From Gammaproteobacteria bacterium (GTDB lineage Bacteria; Pseudomonadota; Gammaproteobacteria; Xanthomonadales; Xanthomonadaceae), in contig JAHEBG010000015.1 of the NCBI GenBank assembly GCA_024642445.1, positions 1-11,185 on the forward strand: a stretch of DNA of 11,185 bases, given 5' to 3'. The position numbers and the translations under genes are program-made. Each line of letters begins with the position of its first letter. The stretch's first letter is position 1. The notes under the pieces were generated by a model that saw nothing but the letters and a program-made list of their open reading frames with translations, did no database searches and was not told the DNA's origin. Positions 5,912 through 11,185 of this stretch are shown here, piece after piece.

Positions 5912-6640
5912 TTAAGGTTTATCGTCGTTGTCGTCTTTCGGCGTAGCTTCAACGGCTTTTAATCCGCTGGTGGTTACGGTGCCGGCGGGCAACGCTTTCC
6001 AGGTTACGCTTTGCCACTGCCAGTATTGTTCCGGTTGCCAGAATTTCTCCTGATAGAACTGATTGGCATCAATATCAATATACCCGTTTGGCCCAGGTAA
6101 TTGGATTTTCAGATTGGCGCTGACATATCCGGTACGGCTACCGGTGATGTTGCGGCGATCACGCTCCAGTATGCGTTCAATGCGCGGTTTGGCAGCTGCA
6201 TCGCCGTATTTTGCATACAGTCCCGCGCCTTTGGCCAAGGCCTGCGCGCGCTGCGTAGAATTTAGCTGCGCCCAATACTGCTCGCGTTTCGCAACAAAAT
6301 CTATGTACAAACGTTCGGCTGCCATATCCATCCAGACATAGGCTTCGGCGCGGTCCTGCGCAGCACCCTCACCGTTCCACAACATATCGGCCACCATCGC
6401 CTGAGACGGCTTATCGGCGTAATAGGCGCCTTTGCGGAACTGGCGCAGGGCCTCGATATAATCGCCGTCCAGATAACTTTCCATGCCCAGCTTGCGTGAA
6501 CGCAAATCGGGGTGGCTGGCCAAAAAGCTCTGTGATCCGATGATCGCTTCATCGTCTTTTTTATAGCCCTTATCCACGGCCAGCAGCGTGGGTGCCACAG
6601 AAAGCAATGTGATGAAAAACAAAGAGCGGCGGCTAAGCAT
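5912..6640 (-). CDS. Secreted protein with Sel1-like repeats
   Basis: Protein of 242 aa. Residues 1-21 form a signal peptide (RR, hydrophobic [14 protein letters not shown], then A), so a periplasmic or secreted location is predicted; there is no lipobox cysteine. Residues about 49-112 look like two Sel1/TPR-type helical repeats ([43 protein letters not shown]). Such repeats usually mediate protein-protein contact. The C-terminal part (165-220) is rich in aromatic residues ([11 protein letters not shown]) and not recognised; the tail is acidic. A GAGGA site (6647-6651) 6 nt upstream supports the start. It lies between truC (91-nt gap) and tdk (11-nt gap). I have no specific function to offer; Sel1-type is from pattern only. 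Confidence 0.8.
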   Translation of the reverse strand: MLSRRSLFFITLLSVAPTLLAVDKGYKKDDEAIIGSQSFLASHPDLRSRKLGMESYLDGDYIEALRQFRKGAYYADKPSQAMVADMLWNGEGAAQDRAEAYVWMDMAAERLYIDFVAKREQYWAQLNSTQRAQALAKGAGLYAKYGDAAAKPRIERILERDRRNITGSRTGYVSANLKIQLPGPNGYIDIDANQFYQEKFWQPEQYWQWQSVTWKALPAGTVTTSGLKAVEATPKDDNDDKP

Positions 6641-6646
6641 GCAAAA

Positions 6647-6651
6647 TCCTC
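6647..6651 (-). promoter_or_regulatory. Ribosome binding site for the Sel1-like gene
   Basis: GAGGA on the minus strand, 6 nt before the ATG at 6640, the clearest independent site in this operon. It fits the 91-nt gap here, where translational coupling to truC is not possible. Confidence 0.65.
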
Positions 6652-6731
6652 GGGGTGTTTATGTGTTCAGTAAACGCAATGTGCCATGCACACCACGTGA
6701 ACGCCATAGGCTGAAAGTCCTGCTCCGGCCA

Positions 6732-7436
6732 TTACGCCAGCTCCTGCGCGATATTCAACACCTGCAGCGCTTTGCAGAATTCGGCATCCAATGGCGCTGT
6801 CACGCCAATGCTGTCGCCAGAAACCGGATGCGGAAAATGCAGTTTCCAGGCATGCAGCAACATCCGGTGTACACCCAACATCCGAAAGTTTCGGTTGTGC
6901 CGACCATCGCCGTGGCTGGTGTCGCCGATCAAATGGTGGGAGAGATGTTTCAGGTGCCGTCTAATCTGTCGAAAGCGCCCGGTTTCAGGGGTACACAGCA
7001 TCAAGGCATAACGCGAGCTTTCATGCTGGGCACTGGGCACTGCCAGCTCAGCGCTGGCAAGCCGTTTAAACACAGTAATTGCCGGTTTCTTTTCCGGCTT
7101 ACCAGGGCCGCCGTCCAAGGCATAATCCACCGTGAACTCTGGCTCCGGCCAGCCACGGCAAACGGCAAGATATTCCTTGGTAACCGCACGCTCCATGAAT
7201 ACTTTACCCAAGGTTCGGGCGGACTCGGAATCGAAAGCCACCAAGACGCAGCCGCTGGTGGCGCGGTCCAGTCGGTGAATGAGAAATACTTTCTGCCCGA
7301 ACTGTTGATTTAGGCGCTGCAACAGGAAATCGTCTTCACCACGCGCCAAACGGCTGGCGTGCGCCATCAAGCCCGAAGGTTTATTGATAACGGCGCAGTA
7401 TGCATCCCGGTACAGTACCGGTATGTCCATTTCCAT
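6732..7436 (-). CDS. truC: tRNA pseudouridine(65) synthase TruC
   Basis: Enzyme of 234 aa in the RluA class of pseudouridine synthases that isomerises uridine to pseudouridine, for TruC at position 65 of tRNA. Visible are AVINKPSGLMAH (15-26), the catalytic motif HRLDRATSG (54-62) with the nucleophile D57, the strand TGRFRQIRRHLKHL in the second half, and IGDTSHGDGRHNR. The latter two closely match E. coli TruC (TGRKHQLRRHLAHL, IGDSKHGDLRQNR) better than RluA, RluC or RluD. It lacks an S4 domain, also as in TruC, and is somewhat shorter than the E. coli protein (260 aa). The ATG at 7436 overlaps the ubiB stop as TGATG, with no strong ribosome site, so translation is probably coupled. A start two codons in (MDIPV) is also possible. 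Confidence 0.92.
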   Translation of the reverse strand: MEMDIPVLYRDAYCAVINKPSGLMAHASRLARGEDDFLLQRLNQQFGQKVFLIHRLDRATSGCVLVAFDSESARTLGKVFMERAVTKEYLAVCRGWPEPEFTVDYALDGGPGKPEKKPAITVFKRLASAELAVPSAQHESSRYALMLCTPETGRFRQIRRHLKHLSHHLIGDTSHGDGRHNRNFRMLGVHRMLLHAWKLHFPHPVSGDSIGVTAPLDAEFCKALQVLNIAQELA

Positions 7437-9064
7437 CAGGTTTTACGCGGCCATGCCAAGACAAATGCCGCAACCGCCAGCAGTGCCAAGCCGATGGATA
7501 ACACGCCCGGTTGCCAGACATAAAAAACGGCGGCACCAAGGCCCGCGGTGAAGCCCAATACCAAGGCAAACAATTGCCGCTGGTTGCGTTGGCTGATACG
7601 CGCCAATTGTGCGATTTCGTCGGAACGCATGCGAACCTGCGATTCGCCTTGCACGTGCTGGGCCAGAAAAGTCTGCAGCAACATCGGCAGATCGGCGGCT
7701 TGATGCATGATCTCCGGCCAACGCTGTTGCAGCCTTGCCGCAAACCGGCCCGGACTGTAGCGTTCGCGCAGAATGGATTCCAGCACCGGGCGCGCTACCG
7801 CCCATAAATCGATTTCAGGGTCGAGCGTTCGCGCCAAACCCTCGGTATTGAGCAAAGTCTTTTGCAGCAGAATCAATTGTGGCTGCAGGGTCAGTTCGTA
7901 CTTCTGCGCGGTACGGAACAACTTCGCCACCACTTCGGCAATGGAAAACTCCGACAATGGCCGCGTGAAATACGGCTCACATACACTGCGCACCGCCGCC
8001 TCCAGTTCGTCCAGACGCAGATGCTTCGGCATCCAGCCGGCCTGCACATGCAGACGCGCGATCTTGCGGTAATCCTTGTGGAAGATGGCCATGAAGTTTT
8101 CGGCCAGGTAGTACTGGTCCTGCTCGCTGAGTTGCCCAACGATGCCAAAATCCAGCGCGATGAACCCTGCCGCCTGCGGCCGGGTGGTATCCACCCAGAT
8201 ATTGCCGGCATGGGCATCGGCATGGAAGTAGTTGTCACGGAACACCTGTTGATACAGGATGCGCACCGCTTTCGCCGCCAGCTGTTTCCGGTCAATGCCC
8301 AACCGGTCGAGTTCGGCGATGGCGTCGGCCGGTATGCCGTACACACGCTGCATCACCAATACGCGCTCTGAGGTCAGCTGCCATTCCACCGTGGGCACTG
8401 CCAAATCAGCACTGCCCTGCCACAAACGCGCCATCAGGCTGGCGTTGGCAGCTTCGCGCTGCAAATCGCATTCGGCCAACAGGGTATTTTCCAATTCCGA
8501 GACCACATCGTGCGGGCGCAGTTTATCCGCATGCGGGTGCAGTTTTCCCAACACATCGGCCATCACCCGCATCAATGCGATATCGCTGGCAATACGCTGC
8601 CGAATTTGTGGACGAAGTACCTTTACCACCACCTCGCGACCATCATGCAATTGGGCGGCATGTACCTGCGCAATCGAAGCCGAGGCAAGAGGCTCACTGT
8701 CGAAGTGCGCGAACACCGACGCCAAGGGTTGGCCCAGTGCTTCTTGAATTATGGCTTTGGCCTGCTCCGGATCAAAAGCCTTTACTTGATCGCGCAGGCC
8801 TGCCAAGGCATCGGCAATATCGGCCGGCAACAAATCACGGCGGGTAGACAGCACCTGTCCGAGTTTAACGAACAGAGGGCCCAGATCCTGCAGCGCCAGT
8901 CGCAGACGTTGTCCGCGCGGCAGTTGCCGATTACCGGCAGCTGTAGGTGAAATCCATTTGAACAGACGAATCAAGGGCCGGAATCGCGCCGCAGGAATCC
9001 ATTCATCCAAGCCGTAGCGCGAAGCGATACGGACAATGGCTATGGCACGCAATGCCGACTTCAC
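7436..9064 (-). CDS. ubiB: Ubiquinone biosynthesis regulatory kinase-like protein UbiB
   Basis: Membrane-anchored ABC1/ADCK-family atypical kinase (COQ8 homologue) of 542 aa; E. coli UbiB has 546. It assists ubiquinone synthesis, probably as an ATPase acting on the lipid-modifying complex rather than as a classical kinase. Landmarks: [11 protein letters not shown] with the KxGQ motif at 67-70; the alanine-rich loop [10 protein letters not shown] (126-135) that replaces the glycine-rich loop; the ATP lysine K148 in VVVKV; the catalytic loop HADAHAGN (281-288) with D283 and N288; and LDFG with the metal-binding D305. Two hydrophobic segments (about 499-517 and 521-537) give the C-terminal anchor. 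E. coli has HPGN where this has HAGN. The start is GTG at 9064, overlapping the ubiJ stop (GTGA), with AGGA 6 nt upstream. Confidence 0.96.
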   Translation of the reverse strand: MKSALRAIAIVRIASRYGLDEWIPAARFRPLIRLFKWISPTAAGNRQLPRGQRLRLALQDLGPLFVKLGQVLSTRRDLLPADIADALAGLRDQVKAFDPEQAKAIIQEALGQPLASVFAHFDSEPLASASIAQVHAAQLHDGREVVVKVLRPQIRQRIASDIALMRVMADVLGKLHPHADKLRPHDVVSELENTLLAECDLQREAANASLMARLWQGSADLAVPTVEWQLTSERVLVMQRVYGIPADAIAELDRLGIDRKQLAAKAVRILYQQVFRDNYFHADAHAGNIWVDTTRPQAAGFIALDFGIVGQLSEQDQYYLAENFMAIFHKDYRKIARLHVQAGWMPKHLRLDELEAAVRSVCEPYFTRPLSEFSIAEVVAKLFRTAQKYELTLQPQLILLQKTLLNTEGLARTLDPEIDLWAVARPVLESILRERYSPGRFAARLQQRWPEIMHQAADLPMLLQTFLAQHVQGESQVRMRSDEIAQLARISQRNQRQLFALVLGFTAGLGAAVFYVWQPGVLSIGLALLAVAAFVLAWPRKT

Positions 9065-9693
9065 AACTGATCCTGCAAACGTTTAACACGCGCCTGTAAG
9101 CGGTCGCCACGTTGGCGCAGACCATCAACCTCGGCATGAAAATCCGCCAACTCGGCCTTGCTCACCACCACCCGGGCTTCTTCGGTGGCGTACTCGGCGC
9201 TGGACTGTGCCAGATTGACGGCACTCATCCGCGCATGCCGCAATCCTTCCTGCACAGCGCGTGCCAGCTGTGGCCCAACTATGGGGCCGAATGCGCGCTC
9301 AAACGGCGCATGCCAGTCGGGATTGTAGGATTTCATCAGTTCCTGCAATAAACGGGCCAATTCGATATCGCCGCTGATACGCATGGCACCCACGGCAGTT
9401 CGGCCTTGGGCAAACATAGGCAGGCTCTGCAGTACGCCGGATAAGGTGCTTTTCAAACTGATATCGGGTTCGCTATCGGTACGGACCGGACCCACCAAGA
9501 TACGTCCGTCACGCACATCCAATGCCAGGGAAATGTCCGGCGCCTGCAGGTGGGCTTCAATCCGCCGCCCGTTCAATGCCTCCAGCCGATCCAAGCTGTC
9601 GGGATCCATTTGTAACGCCCGATTCAATGCTTCCTGCAGCACGCGGCCGGCCAAGGGCTTCAGGGCTTCCAGTGAAAATGCAGGGCTGGTCAT
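9061..9693 (-). CDS. ubiJ: Ubiquinone biosynthesis accessory factor UbiJ (SCP2 domain)
   Basis: Protein of 210 aa (E. coli UbiJ 201). The SCP2 lipid-binding fold covers about 15-120, with LSGVLQSL and the typical [17 protein letters not shown] strand-helix. The C-terminal part (about 170-210: [15 protein letters not shown], then [15 protein letters not shown]) is a charged coiled coil, the arrangement known for UbiJ. In the family UbiJ binds ubiquinone intermediates and, with UbiK, supports assembly of the soluble Ubi complex. Its position directly before ubiB is the same as in the E. coli ubiE-ubiJ-ubiB operon, but here ubiE is replaced upstream by oleD. The start overlaps the oleD stop (ATGA, 9690-9693) and the stop overlaps ubiB (GTGA). 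The sequence identity to E. coli looks low, so the call rests on architecture and context. Confidence 0.88.
   Translation of the reverse strand: MTSPAFSLEALKPLAGRVLQEALNRALQMDPDSLDRLEALNGRRIEAHLQAPDISLALDVRDGRILVGPVRTDSEPDISLKSTLSGVLQSLPMFAQGRTAVGAMRISGDIELARLLQELMKSYNPDWHAPFERAFGPIVGPQLARAVQEGLRHARMSAVNLAQSSAEYATEEARVVVSKAELADFHAEVDGLRQRGDRLQARVKRLQDQL
9071..9074 (-). promoter_or_regulatory. Ribosome binding site for ubiB
   Basis: AGGA on the minus strand lies 6 nt before the GTG at 9064, which supports this non-ATG start. Confidence 0.55.
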
Positions 9694-10691
9694 GGTGTAT
9701 GTTCACTCAAAGAGGCGCGCAAGCGCTGCAAGCCTTCGTCCAGGCTAACCTGGGGCAGATAACCGAAATCGCGTTCGGCACCACTGCAATCATACCAATG
9801 CTCGGTGGACAATTGTTCGGCCATAAAGCGGGTCATCGGCGGTTCGGACGATAACCGCAATAGCCGCCACAAACTTTCGCAGGCCGCACCGGCCGCATAG
9901 GCCAGAGCAAACGGCAATGTTTTCTCAACCACCGGCACATCGGCGGCGGCCAAAAGTCCGTTCACAATGGTGCGCAGTGGCCGTGGTTCGTTGTTGGAAA
10001 TAAAGTAGGCGTTGCCGGCACAAGCGGAGCCGGGCTGAAGTGCCGCCAATGCCTGCAGATGGGCTTGCACCACATTGTCGATATAGGTGCAATCCATGCG
10101 GTTATTGCCACTGCCCACGAAGCGCAGTCGCCCGGCTTTGGCGCGCGCCACCAGGCGTGGCAGCAGTTGCGTATCACCGGGCCCCCAAATCAGACGCGGG
10201 CGCAAGGCCACCGTGGCCAATTGCGCATCGTTGGCGGCCAATACTTCGCGCTCGGCCAGCATTTTGGTATGTGGGTAATGTGCTGTGAACGTACTCGCAT
10301 ACGGCGTATCGGTTTCATTGCCACCGGCTACCGGATGCCGGCCTTGGTGCACAACACTGGGCGTTGAGGTATACACGAATCGTTGTATGCCTTGTTTCCG
10401 GCACGCCTGCAGCAATACCCGCGTGCCCAAAACATTGGTGCGAAAAAAGTCCTGCCAGGAGCCCCAACCACTGGCTTTGGCGGCATTGTGCAGTACCGCA
10501 TCCATGCCGCTCAGTGCCTGGTCAACGGCCGCCACATCGTCTAACGCGCCCAATACTTGCCGAACGCCCATCTGTTCAAGTGCCGGCGAATGATGGCGCT
10601 GCAGACTGGTGACGTTATCGCCACGTGCCAACAAGGCCCGGCATAGGGCCTGGCCCAGAAATCCGCTGCCGCCGGTCACCAAGACCTTCAT
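9690..10691 (-). CDS. oleD: 2-alkyl-3-oxoalkanoate reductase OleD
   Basis: NADPH-dependent short-chain dehydrogenase (extended SDR, 3-beta-HSD-like) of 333 aa. In head-to-head olefin synthesis it reduces the 2-alkyl-3-ketoacid made by OleA to the 2-alkyl-3-hydroxyacid. Visible are the Rossmann motif TGGSGFLG (6-13), HNAA (68-71), NVLGT (86-90), YTST with S109 (107-110), the catalytic Tyr-Lys pair Y139 and K143 (YPHTK), and [10 protein letters not shown] (164-173). The frame is open to an ATG at 10721, but 10691 is chosen: it gives MKVLVTGG directly at the cofactor motif and an ATGA overlap with the oleC stop. The neighbouring OleC-like gene makes OleD much more likely than a sterol dehydrogenase. 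It ends in an ATGA overlap with ubiJ. Confidence 0.9.
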   Translation of the reverse strand: MKVLVTGGSGFLGQALCRALLARGDNVTSLQRHHSPALEQMGVRQVLGALDDVAAVDQALSGMDAVLHNAAKASGWGSWQDFFRTNVLGTRVLLQACRKQGIQRFVYTSTPSVVHQGRHPVAGGNETDTPYASTFTAHYPHTKMLAEREVLAANDAQLATVALRPRLIWGPGDTQLLPRLVARAKAGRLRFVGSGNNRMDCTYIDNVVQAHLQALAALQPGSACAGNAYFISNNEPRPLRTIVNGLLAAADVPVVEKTLPFALAYAAGAACESLWRLLRLSSEPPMTRFMAEQLSTEHWYDCSGAERDFGYLPQVSLDEGLQRLRASLSEHTP

Positions 10692-11185
10692 TGCCCGGCG
10701 CCAAGTTGTTTGCTTGCCCATAGGGTCAAGGCTTCACGGCCGATTTTGGCATTGTGACGAATGTCCACTGGAAAGCCCGGGTGTTCCAGAAAGGTATCCA
10801 GCGTTTGAATATGACGGTGGGTACGCGCCACTGCCAGTAATTCGGCACGCCATTGCGCTTCCGGCAACGCATTGCGCGGCTCAAGCTCAAGGCACAACAC
10901 CGGCTTCTGCTCACCGTATACGCCAATACCCACCAAAGCGCTGCGTTTCACCGAAGGATGGCGGTTGAAAATCGGCTCCACGTTTTCCGTACCCAACAAC
11001 CCTATACGCGTTTGTAGGCGCTGCGATTTGCGGCCACAGAACCACAAGCGGCCTTGCGAATCGCGCCAGGCCAAATCACCCATGCGATGCACAATTCGGA
11101 CACTGCCATCCGGCAGCACTTCCGGAATTTTGCCCAACCGATTGGCCTCATCACGCCGGAAATAACTGTCGGTGCTGCTCGGCCC
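10688..11185 (-). CDS. oleC: OleC, beta-lactone synthetase (C-terminal part; cut by window end)
   Basis: The last 165 residues of an ANL-superfamily adenylating enzyme; the frame runs open off the window. OleC uses ATP to turn the 2-alkyl-3-hydroxyacid from OleD into a beta-lactone, which OleB then decarboxylates to an alkene. Visible are [33 protein letters not shown] (the A7/A8 hinge region) and, near the end, [16 protein letters not shown] with the A10-type lysine. These match the OleC C-terminus as I recall it and differ from ordinary fatty acyl-CoA ligases. In-frame TTG at 11137 is an internal leucine codon, not a start. About two thirds of the protein, with the AMP-binding core, lies outside the window. 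The TGA overlaps the oleD ATG. Confidence 0.88.
   Translation of the reverse strand, partial: GPSSTDSYFRRDEANRLGKIPEVLPDGSVRIVHRMGDLAWRDSQGRLWFCGRKSQRLQTRIGLLGTENVEPIFNRHPSVKRSALVGIGVYGEQKPVLCLELEPRNALPEAQWRAELLAVARTHRHIQTLDTFLEHPGFPVDIRHNAKIGREALTLWASKQLGAGQ

Noticed and set aside
6680..6692. Inverted repeat TGTGC-CAT-GCACA between truC and the Sel1-like gene as an operator
   Set aside because: Five-base arms with a 3-nt centre are common by chance, the spacing does not fit the CRP/FNR consensus, and no promoter elements are recognisable next to it.
6588..7313. Long plus-strand ORF (241 aa) opposite truC and the start of the Sel1-like gene
   Set aside because: It is antisense to TruC, which has intact catalytic motifs and a coupled start. 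The antisense product has no recognisable domain and runs across two genes and their gap.
8259..8747. Plus-strand ORFs opposite ubiB (also 7862-8371 and 8510-8950)
   Set aside because: They are shadows of the high-GC ubiB codon pattern; the translations are low-complexity and Arg/Ser/Cys rich.
10692..10721. Longer N-terminus for OleD from the ATG at 10721
   Set aside because: It would add ten residues ([10 protein letters not shown]) before the Rossmann strand and a larger overlap with oleC. The ATG at 10691 fits both the fold and the ATGA junction.

Overview
The window reads as a gammaproteobacterial chromosome segment, most likely from the Xanthomonadales/Lysobacterales. The reasons are an oleC-oleD pair next to ubiJ-ubiB, a Tdk and TruC of gammaproteobacterial type, moderately high GC, and dense operons joined by ATGA/GTGA overlaps. 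The lineage is inferred from gene content and recalled family sequences; no search was run.

Left half (1-5200, plus strand): a tandem array of seven paralogous genes, the first cut by the window edge. Each complete one encodes a 253-289 aa protein with a short cationic N-terminus, one membrane helix and a soluble domain predicted to lie in the periplasm. The ...LVxGVFLGIQVANWNE N-terminus and the downstream TYxExxSxGxLxxIRxxxLRDAL signature resemble the uncharacterised DUF6090-type family. Three internal subtypes plus a divergent group are visible: type I (genes 1, 5; no cysteine in what is visible), type II (genes 2, 7; shared cysteine pair), type III (genes 3, 4; different N-terminus, WRDYQK tail) and a divergent member (gene 6). 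Most neighbours overlap by ATGA, so the array is probably one translationally coupled operon. Four genes share a 35-bp block, identical in three of them, spanning a T7 run at the end of the membrane segment. A one-base shift there leads to an early stop in all four.

Middle (5201-5267): a 67-bp gap between convergent genes, with no convincing terminator.

Right half (5268-11185, minus strand): a compact gene string transcribed right to left: oleC (partial), oleD, ubiJ, ubiB, truC, a secreted Sel1-like protein and tdk. The first five are joined by 1-4 nt overlaps. OleC and OleD belong to long-chain olefin (head-to-head hydrocarbon) synthesis. UbiJ and UbiB are accessory factors of ubiquinone synthesis. 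TruC modifies tRNA. Tdk salvages thymidine.

The right half is ordinary and well recognised. The paralogue array is the part without a known function and the best candidate for an undescribed system. No RNA gene, CRISPR array, insertion sequence, integrase or phage gene was seen.
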